Source: Bacteroidales bacterium (GTDB lineage: Bacteria; Bacteroidota; Bacteroidia; Bacteroidales; F082). From it: a stretch of 64,000 bases of DNA. The notes under the pieces were generated by a model. That model saw nothing but the letters and a program-made list of their open reading frames with translations. It was not told the DNA's origin and made no database searches. The position numbers were made by a program, and so were the translations under genes. Positions 1 to 8,607 of this stretch are shown piece by piece (the stretch's first letter is position 1; every line of letters starts with the position of its first letter). The stretch is from the NCBI GenBank assembly GCA_024709145.1, contig JANJXG010000008.1:1-64000 (forward strand), in the 5' to 3' direction.

Positions 1-376
1 TAAATGCTGCATGATATAAATAATTGAATATGAGATATTTCCATTTCTTTCATCCCTGCAAATATAGTGAATTATCTGAAAGGAAACCCGTAACAGTCTC
101 AGTTTCCATCAAAAAGTCCCCGTTATTTTCTCGTTGCGGAAAATGATCCTTCATAAAAAGATATTGGTAAACCAAAAAAAGGCGAACAAAGGCTCGTAAT
201 TAAACTGCGAATTATTTATTTCTGGGATAAATTGAAATGAAATTATTATAAAATAATTTTTCAGAAAAAAATGTTTGTTTTTATAAACATTATTCCATTA
301 CCTTTGTTAGTAGATTTAGGCCAAAGGCCAACAAAGTTAAATATAGGTATATTAAATAAATTTTTAAACAACACTT
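1..376. other. intergenic leader, no gene seen
   Basis: AT-rich stretch with no convincing reading frame; a 64-residue frame beginning at 271 runs into the next gene in another frame and looks random. It holds the probable promoter of the first gene. Any gene ending here would lie outside the window. Confidence 0.6.
274..306 (+). promoter_or_regulatory. Bacteroidota-type promoter candidate
   Basis: TTTG at 274-277 and TACCTTTG at 299-306 match the Bacteroidota -33 (TTTG) and -7 (TAnnTTTG) elements with a 21-nt spacer, slightly longer than the usual 19. It would start a transcript about 60 nt before the gene at 377. Confidence 0.4.
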
Positions 377-829
377 ATGAAAACAGTACCGGTTTCATCA
401 TCACATTTGCTAAAAGGTGCAATTACGGGTGGAGTTATCAATGCCGTGATCAACGGTCTGATTAATTGGTTTCAGGTTAAAGGCAAAGAAAGCATTTACA
501 TCTCGGTTGATTCGATAACAAACACCGAGCACACGATTTTGGGAGGAGGGGTCATTCTTGCCACGTCGTTGGCTGCCATTCTTACTGTGATTGCTTATAC
601 CACTTTCAAGGTTGACAACAAGCCTTCCTTCTTCCCAAAAGGCCTGATGATAACCATAAGAAACACCTTCTCGATATTTGGTTTAATCATTACCCTCTCG
701 ATATTGTTTCAAAATGCTTTTGGAACAATGACCACAGGTCCGATGGGCTCGGTGATTATTACAGGAATCATTGCCGGTTTTGCAGCAGGTATCGTTGACT
801 ATCAAACTAAAAAAGAACTTCTTAATTAA
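377..829 (+). CDS. small four-helix membrane protein, unknown
   Basis: A 150-residue protein with about four hydrophobic segments (roughly residues 12-32, 52-75, 90-112 and 123-143), so probably an inner-membrane protein. The short N-terminus carries no signal peptide or lipobox. I do not recognise a family. It lies 32 nt upstream of a pair of short-chain dehydrogenases on the same strand and is likely co-transcribed with them, which would make it a candidate transporter-like or accessory subunit for that pathway; this is inference from position only. The ATG start follows a promoter candidate about 70 nt upstream. Confidence 0.7.
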   Translation: MKTVPVSSSHLLKGAITGGVINAVINGLINWFQVKGKESIYISVDSITNTEHTILGGGVILATSLAAILTVIAYTTFKVDNKPSFFPKGLMITIRNTFSIFGLIITLSILFQNAFGTMTTGPMGSVIITGIIAGFAAGIVDYQTKKELLN

Positions 830-861
830 TTTATTTATTAACCAATAATTGTTCAAAAACA

Positions 862-1638
862 ATGAAATTAAACCATCTATTTGATCTTAGCGGTAAAGTT
901 GCTGTTGTAACCGGGGGTGGCAATGGTATTGGCAAAGCCGTTTGTATGATGTTGTCACGAGCCGGCGCATCAGTCGCTGTTGGTGACCTCAAATATGAGG
1001 ATGCCCAACATGTAGCTGACGAAATCAAAGCCGAAGGCGGCAAAGCCATCGCGGTGGCCTGTAACGTAACTGTTGACGAAGAGCTTGTTAACATGGTAGA
1101 TGAAACCGTAAAAGCATTTGGAAAAGTTAATGTACTCGTAAACAACGCCGGAGGTGGCGGAGGTGGCAGAGAAAACCCATCCAAAATCTCCGTTGATGAT
1201 TTTGCATGGCGATTCAAGTTAAACGTTTACAGTGCCTGGAGGCTGAGTCAACTCTGCGCTCCACACATGGAAAAAGACGGTTATGGCTCAATTATCAACA
1301 TTACTTCGATGAGCAGCATCAACCGCAGCCCTAATATGAGTGCTTATGCGGCATCAAAAGCAGCCATGAATCACATGACGGCCAATCTGGCAATGGACTA
1401 CGGCGGAGGTAAAATCAGGGTCAATGCTGTGGGACCTGGTGCAACAAAAACTGCTGCACTGGCCTCGGTACTTACACCCGAAATTGAAGCCAAAATGCTG
1501 GCACACACACCCATCAAGCGACTGGGTGAAGTTGACGATATTGCCGGTGCAGTGCTGTATTTTGCAGCACCTATCTCAGAATGGGTAAGCGGCGAAACAC
1601 TCTTTGTTAATGGTGGCGGAGTTCAAACTTTAGACTAA
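862..1638 (+). CDS. short-chain dehydrogenase/reductase (SDR)
   Basis: Classical SDR of 258 residues, the usual family length. The Rossmann nucleotide-binding motif TGGGNGIG sits near residue 17, the NNAG motif near 93, and the catalytic Ser plus Tyr-x-x-x-Lys (YAASK) near 160. It should catalyse an NAD(P)-dependent oxidation or reduction of a hydroxyl/keto group in the cytoplasm. Family members include 7-alpha-hydroxysteroid dehydrogenases and 3-oxoacyl-ACP reductases; the substrate cannot be read from the sequence. An unusual run of glycines follows NNAG. It is 20 nt upstream of a second SDR and is probably in one operon with it. Confidence 0.93.
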   Translation: MKLNHLFDLSGKVAVVTGGGNGIGKAVCMMLSRAGASVAVGDLKYEDAQHVADEIKAEGGKAIAVACNVTVDEELVNMVDETVKAFGKVNVLVNNAGGGGGGRENPSKISVDDFAWRFKLNVYSAWRLSQLCAPHMEKDGYGSIINITSMSSINRSPNMSAYAASKAAMNHMTANLAMDYGGGKIRVNAVGPGATKTAALASVLTPEIEAKMLAHTPIKRLGEVDDIAGAVLYFAAPISEWVSGETLFVNGGGVQTLD

Positions 1639-1658
1639 TAAATCAAAACTTCTTACTC

Positions 1659-2453
1659 ATGAAATCAATTGAACAACTTTTTTCATTTAAAGGGAAAGTA
1701 ATTATCATTACAGGCGCTGCCGGCGCTATCGGTGGTGCTGCCGGACATCTCTTTGCATCGTTGGGTGCCAACGTAGTTATTTCGGACTTAAATGGCGAAG
1801 GAGCAAAAAAGGTCGCAGCTGAGATAACTGCTGAATCAGGAGTTGAAGCCCTGGGCATCCAAACCAACGCCACTGTGGAAGCTGAACTTGATACACTTGT
1901 ACAAACAACGCTCGAAAAATTCGGAAAGATATCTGGTTTGATCAACAACGTGGGCTGGGGTGCCGCAACTCCAATCTGGGAATCAGATACCGACAAAATG
2001 GTTAAATCCTACTTACTGAATACAGTAGGTGCTTACAACCTGACCAAACGTTGCATGCCTTATCTTGAAAAAGAACCGAATGCCAGTGTTGTTTTTTCAG
2101 GCTCTCTGGTTGGTGTTACTCCCTCACCAGAATTTATTGAATACAGCACAGCCAAGGCCGGATTGATGAATTTGGTCAGAAGCATGGCTGTAGTCTCGGG
2201 CCCCAAGGTAAGGTTCAACACAGTGCTGATTGGATCGGTTGACAATGGTGACTCTACCCTTGCAGCCGGATATGACCCCGAAATGTTGCGCAGGCTTTCT
2301 GAGGCTTTTGTCATGAAAAGAAGGGGATTCCCGATGGAAATCGCTTATGGTATGATGTTTCTGATGAGTAACGCCGCAGAATGGATCACCGGTATTGACC
2401 TGCGCATTGATGGTGGTGGCACTTACAAAAGTAAAATGCCGAAAAAAGACTAA
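1659..2453 (+). CDS. short-chain dehydrogenase/reductase, second of pair
   Basis: SDR of 264 residues with TGAAGAIG near residue 18, NNVG near 92 (Val where Ala is usual), and the active-site Tyr-Lys in YSTAK near 165 preceded by the catalytic Ser of a VVFSGS strand. It is clearly diverged from the SDR just upstream, so the two are not a recent duplication and probably catalyse different steps on one substrate. A strong hairpin terminator follows 17 nt after the stop, separating it from the outer-membrane protein gene downstream. Substrate unknown. Confidence 0.92.
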   Translation: MKSIEQLFSFKGKVIIITGAAGAIGGAAGHLFASLGANVVISDLNGEGAKKVAAEITAESGVEALGIQTNATVEAELDTLVQTTLEKFGKISGLINNVGWGAATPIWESDTDKMVKSYLLNTVGAYNLTKRCMPYLEKEPNASVVFSGSLVGVTPSPEFIEYSTAKAGLMNLVRSMAVVSGPKVRFNTVLIGSVDNGDSTLAAGYDPEMLRRLSEAFVMKRRGFPMEIAYGMMFLMSNAAEWITGIDLRIDGGGTYKSKMPKKD

Positions 2454-2470
2454 TTAATCGTCTTACTTAG

Positions 2471-2506
2471 AGGGGATATAACTTCATCAGGTTGTATCCC
2501 CTTTTT
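2471..2506 (+). terminator. intrinsic terminator after SDR pair
   Basis: Stem AGGGGATATAAC (2471-2482) pairs with GTTGTATCCCCT (2491-2502) with one G-T wobble over an 8-nt loop, followed by a short T run. It ends only 15 nt before the ATG of the next gene, so it may attenuate rather than fully stop read-through. Confidence 0.75.
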
Positions 2507-2520
2507 CAAATTGATTTGAA

Positions 2521-4290
2521 ATGAAAAGAAAACATACCTTAAGCCAAATCGTTATCCATTACCAAAAAGCCTTACTCCTGATCATTTTAATGTTAGTGAC
2601 TACAAGGCTTGTCTATCCGCAAGGAGGAGGTGCTTCAGGGGGACAACCCGACAGGATGTTTCATGTGGCCGAAACAAGAATCGTTTGGGATTCAGTGATT
2701 CCTGAAGAATCATTGCAGCAGGTTCTTTCCCCTAAAATTATCAAGGCTGCCAACATCTTTCCGAATTCAACCATCAGCACTTTTGATCTGGATGTGGCAC
2801 AATCAAAAATTCTTGCCATACCGGATGTTGCCCGCGTGAAAATTGACATTGAAATGCTCTCAGGTAACCAGGTGAATATTATTCTTAAGATTAAAACAGG
2901 CACAAAACCAATTGATTACAGCGGCAAAACAGGGGTTTTCGTCAGCGGTAAAAGAAGAGATTTCCCTACCTTATACCAGGATGATCACAGTTATGTAAAG
3001 TTTCACCTATCTGGTAATATAACCCCTACTTTAATGAACAACACCTGGTGGGGTAATGGTAAAACATTTACCGAATTCAACCCTTACGGCAAAAACCCTC
3101 CGGGTTCAGGTGACGTTTTGTCGACTGATGGATACCTGATTGCTGGTATTTCAGGTATTACCAAAATCAACAAAGGAGCAAGACCCCTTTACGTCTATGG
3201 ATCAGTAAAAGCATTGGGAGTTGGCACATTTGGTGACGAGCTTTATAATGCGGGCAGCAACACTAACAGTTTTCAGATCGAAGAGTTTTTTGCCGGCGTT
3301 GTGGGTGCTCATACAACTGCCAATGGCGATTTGATCCGATACAATGTCTCTATCGGTAAACAACCATTTAAGATTGGCAATGGAATGCTCATTTGTCAGA
3401 TTGCCGGCAATGGCGGCACATGGGGCGGCATTAATTCATGGCCACGATTTGCCGGTAAGTTGGTTGGTATAGGGCAACTTGTTGTAAATAAAGTGAAGCT
3501 TGAGGGATTTTATATTCAACCCAATGAGTATTCGGGTAATACATCGAACACGAAATTAGCAGGCATCAATGCCGAATACAACAATTCCTATGGGCTATCA
3601 GGAGGCTTCACCTACCTCAATGTATTCGATTCCAAATTTCCATATTTCTTTTCCGACTTAACACAATCATCTCGAAAAGGCCTGAATGCTTTTAACTTAC
3701 GTGGTCAATGGACACCAAAACCAAATGAATCTTTTCTTTTCATCAAAGCCGAGGGAGGTTTACAAACCAATGCCAATGTACCAATGACCGCTTATGGATA
3801 CGCCATCGAAGGGGGATGGAGTTTTGGTGCACTTAAAACTCGTCCATCCATTTCTTACCGGCATTCCTTACTAACCGGGGATGACCCAAACACAAAACGT
3901 TTTGAGCGTTGGGACATTTTATACTCAGGCGATGATATGACAACCTGGGTTCAAGGTCCGTTGATGAAAAATATTTTGTTTAACAGCAACCTCGAAACCA
4001 GTCGTTTTCAACTACAGTTGTTACCAAGCGGATGGAGGATTACAGCTCAGTATTCCTTTTTTAGGGCTAACCAACTTAATACCATACCCTCACCTCCGGT
4101 TGTAATGTTTACCGAAAAGAACATCGCTCAGGAGCTTACCTTCATCATTGAGCGATTTGTATCGAAAAATCTCTATGTGCGGATGATGGGAACATCATTG
4201 TGGGCGGGAAAAGGTATTGCCAACAGATTGCCTGTAAAGGTTGAGAAACCCTGGAAAGAATTTGTTATCATGCTGAAGTTCAGTATCTGA
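2521..4290 (+). CDS. outer-membrane barrel, alginate-export-like, with POTRA-like front
   Basis: A 589-residue protein with an N-terminal signal sequence (hydrophobic stretch about residues 17-34). Residues of roughly 50-130 look like a small alpha/beta domain resembling a POTRA module (IPDVARVKIDIE strand, then NQVNIILKIK). The remainder, about 150-589, alternates hydrophobic and polar residues and ends in F-S-I, as outer-membrane beta-barrels do. A segment near 450 (SYRHSLLTGDD, then a GDDMTTWVQG stretch) resembles alginate-export/porin-like barrels. I infer a substrate-specific outer-membrane channel. Its position after two SDRs suggests uptake of their substrate, although a terminator lies in between. 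Confidence 0.75.
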   Translation: MKRKHTLSQIVIHYQKALLLIILMLVTTRLVYPQGGGASGGQPDRMFHVAETRIVWDSVIPEESLQQVLSPKIIKAANIFPNSTISTFDLDVAQSKILAIPDVARVKIDIEMLSGNQVNIILKIKTGTKPIDYSGKTGVFVSGKRRDFPTLYQDDHSYVKFHLSGNITPTLMNNTWWGNGKTFTEFNPYGKNPPGSGDVLSTDGYLIAGISGITKINKGARPLYVYGSVKALGVGTFGDELYNAGSNTNSFQIEEFFAGVVGAHTTANGDLIRYNVSIGKQPFKIGNGMLICQIAGNGGTWGGINSWPRFAGKLVGIGQLVVNKVKLEGFYIQPNEYSGNTSNTKLAGINAEYNNSYGLSGGFTYLNVFDSKFPYFFSDLTQSSRKGLNAFNLRGQWTPKPNESFLFIKAEGGLQTNANVPMTAYGYAIEGGWSFGALKTRPSISYRHSLLTGDDPNTKRFERWDILYSGDDMTTWVQGPLMKNILFNSNLETSRFQLQLLPSGWRITAQYSFFRANQLNTIPSPPVVMFTEKNIAQELTFIIERFVSKNLYVRMMGTSLWAGKGIANRLPVKVEKPWKEFVIMLKFSI

Positions 4291-4669
4291 TTAATGAAGG
4301 TAAAAGTTGCAAACCAACTTAAACCGACTATCGAACTTATGTTTGATGTAATCTGTTAACTTGCTTGAAGAACTTATTTTTCCAAATAATTTGTAACAGA
4401 TTTTATTCATCACTTTCCGCTGTCTGCCTTAACATTAGTCATTGTACTCCGTGCAAATCATAAAATTTGCAAAATTGCCTTCATATTCCTATTTCCTTCG
4501 ATGCAGAAATCTTTAGTACAGCTGTAAACCCTATCTTTGCACCCATCTTTGCTTCCCTGTTTTAACCGATTTGATCAGTGGAATAAAAACACCAGTCTCG
4601 TTCCCACAATGTAATGATTCTGGTTAACAAGTTGCAGCAAAGTTGATTACAATCTAACGTTATCTGGCA
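4291..4669. other. intergenic region, promoter only
   Basis: About 380 nt of AT-rich sequence without a supported gene. It contains a -7-type element at 4532-4539. No repeat or terminator was recognised. Confidence 0.6.
4532..4539 (+). promoter_or_regulatory. -7 element candidate for LtaS-like gene
   Basis: TATCTTTG matches TAnnTTTG; no good TTTG is seen at the expected -33 distance. The predicted leader would be about 125 nt. Confidence 0.35.
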
Positions 4670-6619
4670 ATGGGATTTAAACTTTCGCAGCTCTACCTGG
4701 CTTTCCCCCGAAGGCAAAGTCTTGCAGTGCTGCTCCTGATCAGGCTTGTGACAGTACTGCTTCTCTATGGGTTCACCCGGTGGCTGTTTTACTTCGTCAA
4801 CCTGCGCAGTTTTATGCACCTTCACGTTTGGGACATGGTACAGCTGATGGTTGCCGGCATCCGTTATGATCTTGTGGCAATCTCCATCATTAACCTCCCG
4901 CTGATTCTGCTCTCCACCATTCCCTTTCACTTCAGGTATCATGCCGTTTACCAGCGGATGTTGCGCCTGCTTTTTGTCAGCCTAAACAGCATCGGGCTGA
5001 TATTCAACCTGATCGATGTTATCTTCTTTCGATATATTGCCAAAAGGACAACCTCAGAGGTCTTTGCTTTCTTTGGCAACCCTGCTGAAAACACTACCTC
5101 TTTGCTCATCAGCTTCCTCAGCGATTTCTGGTATATGCTTCTGGTTCTGGCAATCCTTGTATGGATCATGCATCGCATCTCAATCTGGTTCATTAACCGC
5201 AGCCCGGTTCCGGTTCGACGGGTTCGGTGGTATGTCACGCACAGCCTCATCTTCCTCCTCTATGCAGGTCTGACTGTCATTTTTGCAAGGGGAGGACTGC
5301 AAATGAAACCCATCAGCCTCATCAATGCTGCCAATACCACTGAAAGCCGTAATGTGCCACTGCTCATCAACACGCCGTTCTCCATTATGCAGACGATGGG
5401 CAAAGAGTCGATCAGCAAACTCGATTATTTCAGCGATTCAACCCTTGCAGCACTTTACAATCCTGTTCAGCAACAGTTTTCGATTAACCGGTATGTTTCA
5501 GCTGCTTCCATCCCTACGCATCCCAATGTGGTCATCCTGATCATTGAAAGCCTCGGGCGCGACTATATCGGTTATTACAACCCCGGACAAGCAGGACTCA
5601 CGCCCTTTCTCGATTCCCTGTTTCAAAAAAGTATCACTTTCAATGGCTTTGCCAACGGCAAACGATCCAATGAGGCCCTGCCTTCGATCCTGGCCTCCAT
5701 CCCATCGCTGATGGACAAGGAATTTCAGGCTACACCATTTATTACCAACGAGCTGTTGGGCCTGGGCAGTTTATTAAAAAAGCAAGGTTACCAGACGGCT
5801 TTTTTCCATGGCGGCAACAACGGAACCATGCGCTTCGACGACTTCTCACACATCGCCGGTTTTGACGCCTATTACGGCCGAAATGAATATGCCAACGATT
5901 CCGACTTCGACGGCAAGTGGGGCATCTTCGATGAACCTTATCTTCAATACTTTGCAGGTAAACTCAACCAATTCAGCCAGCCTTTTGCGGTGGGATTGTT
6001 CACACTTTCCTCACATCATCCTTATCAGCTTCCCGAAGCATACCACGGAGTTTTCACACAGGCTGCCAATGATATGGAAGCAACTTTCTGCTATACTGAT
6101 CAGGCATTGAAGAAGTTTTTCCGGCTTGCCGAACAACAACCCTGGTTTCGGAACACCATTTTTGTCATCACCGCCGACCATACCCCTGAGAAATCGCAGT
6201 TTGGTTCTTCACAACCCTACTGGGGTTTGTATGGTGTTCCGCTCGCGTTTTATATTCCTGCTACCAATCAGGCGGCAAGGAGTAATCAAATTGCCCAGCA
6301 TGCCGACATACTCCCAAGCCTGATGGCCCTCACCGGCAGCCGGGATACTGTGGTGGCTTTCGGACGCAACCTCTTCGACAGCACAGCAAACCCATTGGCT
6401 GTCAACTACCTAAGCGGAATCTACCAGATGGTTTGGCGCGATACACTCACCGTCTATAACGGCCAGCAGGTGACAGAACTCTATGACTTAGCTGCCGACC
6501 CAAGGCTGAAAAAAAACCTCATTGCTGAAGGTCTGTCAGCCCCTGCTCAAGAAAAAACGTTGAAAGCAATTCTTCAGCAATACAATAACCGCTTGATTTC
6601 CAACGATCTTTGTCCCTGA
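4670..6619 (+). CDS. LtaS/sulfatase-fold membrane phosphoglycerol-type transferase
   Basis: Protein of 649 residues: about five membrane helices in the first 215 residues, then a large extracytoplasmic alkaline-phosphatase/sulfatase-fold domain. Visible family motifs are LIIESLGRDY near 290 (metal-binding Glu), GKRSNEALPSILAS near 330 (nucleophile Ser/Thr region), SSHHPYQLP near 450 and ITADHTPEKS near 505 (metal-binding Asp-His). Relatives transfer phosphoglycerol or phosphoethanolamine from phospholipids to glycans or lipids on the outer face of the inner membrane, releasing diacylglycerol. The acceptor in this Gram-negative is unknown. A lipid kinase gene begins 8 nt after its stop, which fits diacylglycerol recycling. 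Confidence 0.88.
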   Translation: MGFKLSQLYLAFPRRQSLAVLLLIRLVTVLLLYGFTRWLFYFVNLRSFMHLHVWDMVQLMVAGIRYDLVAISIINLPLILLSTIPFHFRYHAVYQRMLRLLFVSLNSIGLIFNLIDVIFFRYIAKRTTSEVFAFFGNPAENTTSLLISFLSDFWYMLLVLAILVWIMHRISIWFINRSPVPVRRVRWYVTHSLIFLLYAGLTVIFARGGLQMKPISLINAANTTESRNVPLLINTPFSIMQTMGKESISKLDYFSDSTLAALYNPVQQQFSINRYVSAASIPTHPNVVILIIESLGRDYIGYYNPGQAGLTPFLDSLFQKSITFNGFANGKRSNEALPSILASIPSLMDKEFQATPFITNELLGLGSLLKKQGYQTAFFHGGNNGTMRFDDFSHIAGFDAYYGRNEYANDSDFDGKWGIFDEPYLQYFAGKLNQFSQPFAVGLFTLSSHHPYQLPEAYHGVFTQAANDMEATFCYTDQALKKFFRLAEQQPWFRNTIFVITADHTPEKSQFGSSQPYWGLYGVPLAFYIPATNQAARSNQIAQHADILPSLMALTGSRDTVVAFGRNLFDSTANPLAVNYLSGIYQMVWRDTLTVYNGQQVTELYDLAADPRLKKNLIAEGLSAPAQEKTLKAILQQYNNRLISNDLCP

Positions 6620-6627
6620 TAACTACC

Positions 6628-7617
6628 ATGATGGAAAATCAGCCAAAAAAAAGAATTCGATTTATTGTGAACCCCATCGCGGGTCACAGCGGCAAGGAAA
6701 GCTTTCCGGCCATTGCCGAAAGAATACTGAGTAAGGTGCATTTTGATCATGAGGTTTGTTTTACCGATGCCCCCGGACACGCTTCTCAGCTGGCCAAAGA
6801 GGCAGTGGCAGCAGGTTTTGATATCGTGGTGGCCGTGGGTGGCGACGGAACAATCAATGAGGTGGCACGCTGCCTGATACAAACGAACACCACACTCGGC
6901 ATCGTCCCCAGCGGCTCAGGCAACGGACTGGCGCGCCACCTGAACATCCCCATCGACTTTGAAGGAGCACTCGAAATCATCAATAAGGGACACCAGGTGA
7001 AAATCGATACCGTAAACATTAGCGGAGAGGTTTTTGTCAGCATCGCCGGTGCCGGTTTTGATGCCCTGGTAGCAAAACACTTTGCCAAAGATCCGAACAG
7101 AGGTTTCTTTACCTATTTTAAAATTGTGGCCGCCCGCTATCCACAATACAAGCCCAAGCATTATACCCTGATCCTCGACGACAAGAAAACAATTGAAACA
7201 GAGGCCCTGTTTATCAGCCTTGCCAACTCAAATCAGTTTGGTTACAATACCACCATCGCGCCTGATGCAAGCCTCAACGATGGCCTGATTGACGTTTGCA
7301 TTGTTCAAAAGCCCTTTATCTTTGAAATGCCTATTATCATCAACCTGTTGTTTTTGAAGATGATACACAAATCGAAATATGTAACCATCCACAAAGCCAG
7401 CAAAGTGGAATTACGCCGTGATAAGAACAGGGTAATTAACCTCGACGGCGAACCGGTAAAACTGAAAAAAAATCTGATTGCCACAGTTAATCCACTGAGC
7501 CTGAATGTGATTATACCTTCCGAGCAAAAAGATTTCAATCCCACCGAATTAATCCTTCAAACATTAACGAAAACCCGGCAACGCATCAGCACCGAACTTA
7601 AACGAATCATGCCATGA
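6628..7617 (+). CDS. diacylglycerol-kinase-family lipid kinase
   Basis: About 329 residues from the ATG at 6628; a TTG six codons earlier overlaps the upstream stop and is less likely. The N-terminal ATP-binding domain has FIVNPIAGHSG, then GGDGTINEV and SGNGLARHL, the signature blocks of the DgkB/YegS/sphingosine-kinase family; the C-terminal beta domain carries DASLNDGLIDV. It should phosphorylate diacylglycerol or a related lipid using ATP on the cytoplasmic face. It follows the LtaS-like gene by 8 nt and its TGA overlaps the ATG of the SUI1 gene (ATGA), so it is translationally coupled in a four-gene string. Confidence 0.92.
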   Translation: MMENQPKKRIRFIVNPIAGHSGKESFPAIAERILSKVHFDHEVCFTDAPGHASQLAKEAVAAGFDIVVAVGGDGTINEVARCLIQTNTTLGIVPSGSGNGLARHLNIPIDFEGALEIINKGHQVKIDTVNISGEVFVSIAGAGFDALVAKHFAKDPNRGFFTYFKIVAARYPQYKPKHYTLILDDKKTIETEALFISLANSNQFGYNTTIAPDASLNDGLIDVCIVQKPFIFEMPIIINLLFLKMIHKSKYVTIHKASKVELRRDKNRVINLDGEPVKLKKNLIATVNPLSLNVIIPSEQKDFNPTELILQTLTKTRQRISTELKRIMP

Positions 7618-7946
7618 AACAAAAACGAGAAGGGATCGTGTACTCAACCAACCCCGATTTTCAGTTTCAGGAAGAAGACCACAGCGTGGCTACCCTTCCC
7701 AATCAACAGCAGCAGTTGCGTGTGATGCTTGACAAAAAGCAGCGTGGTGGTAAAAAAGTCACCCTGATCACAGGATTTGTTGGTCAGCAGGCTGACCTGG
7801 AAATCCTGGCCAAACAACTCAAGACCGCCTGCGGCGTGGGTGGTGCTGCCAAAGAGGGCGAGATCATCATTCAAGGCGATTTTCGCGAAAAAATTCTACA
7901 GTTGTTGCTGAAGCAGGGCTTTAAAGCCAAACTCGCAGGCGGGTGA
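7614..7946 (+). CDS. SUI1/eIF1-family translation factor (YciH-like)
   Basis: Protein of 110 residues, typical for bacterial SUI1 proteins. The core has QRGGKKVTLITGF near residue 43, then VGGAAKEGEIIIQGD near 80, the conserved C-terminal half of eIF1. Homologues bind the small ribosomal subunit and influence start-codon selection, although the bacterial role is poorly defined. It overlaps its upstream neighbour by 4 nt (ATGA) and the downstream methyltransferase by 4 nt (GTGA), so the three genes are probably co-translated. Confidence 0.93.
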   Translation: MKQKREGIVYSTNPDFQFQEEDHSVATLPNQQQQLRVMLDKKQRGGKKVTLITGFVGQQADLEILAKQLKTACGVGGAAKEGEIIIQGDFREKILQLLLKQGFKAKLAGG

Positions 7947-8542
7947 AAAACGCTGTTAACAACACACAGCTGCCAGCCTATTGGGATCAGCAATACCGTC
8001 AGGGACGGCATGGTTGGGATGCAGGAGCCGTTTCAACACCCCTGAAATGTTATTTCGATCAGCTCGTAAACAAAGAATTGTATATTTTGGTTCCTGGTGC
8101 AGGTTTCGGATGGGAGGCAGCCTATTTGTATGATAAGGGATTCAGGAATACATTTCTGCTTGATTTCAGTGCCGAAGCCATTCGTACATTCAAAATAAAT
8201 CATCCTGAATTTCCCGTCAGACAGATTATCCAAACAGATTTCTTCGACCACAACGACACTTACGACCTGATCGTGGAGCAAACTTTTTTCAGCAGTCTTC
8301 AGCGAAGCGACAGACAGAAATACGCCCAAAAGGTTTCGGAATTGTTGCGTGAAAAAGGCAAACTCGTAGGCTTGCTCTTCAATCATGAGTTTGAATTTGA
8401 TGGTCCGCCTTATGGGGGAACCGAAGCAGAATACCGAAGCTATTTTGAGCAACTTTTTGAACTAAAGGTGTTTGAGCTGGCAACCAACTCCATCAAGCCA
8501 CGCCGGAGCAGGGAATTATTTCTGATTTTTCAAAAAAAATGA
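7943..8542 (+). CDS. TPMT-family SAM-dependent methyltransferase
   Basis: Protein of 199 residues with the thiopurine/thiol methyltransferase layout: YWDQQYRQGRHGWD near residue 13, SAM-binding ILVPGAGFGWEA near 48, LLDFSAEAI near 73, and PPYGGTEAEY near 152. It likely methylates a small thiol, halide or metalloid in the cytoplasm. It starts at a GTG that overlaps the upstream TGA (GTGA at 7943-7946), a start well supported by the overlap and by family length. Confidence 0.88.
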   Translation: MKNAVNNTQLPAYWDQQYRQGRHGWDAGAVSTPLKCYFDQLVNKELYILVPGAGFGWEAAYLYDKGFRNTFLLDFSAEAIRTFKINHPEFPVRQIIQTDFFDHNDTYDLIVEQTFFSSLQRSDRQKYAQKVSELLREKGKLVGLLFNHEFEFDGPPYGGTEAEYRSYFEQLFELKVFELATNSIKPRRSRELFLIFQKK

Positions 8543-8607
8543 TTGCAGAACACATGGAGAATTCTGTATATTCGCCCTGTCAAAATAAAAACAGAACACA
8601 TTAATAA

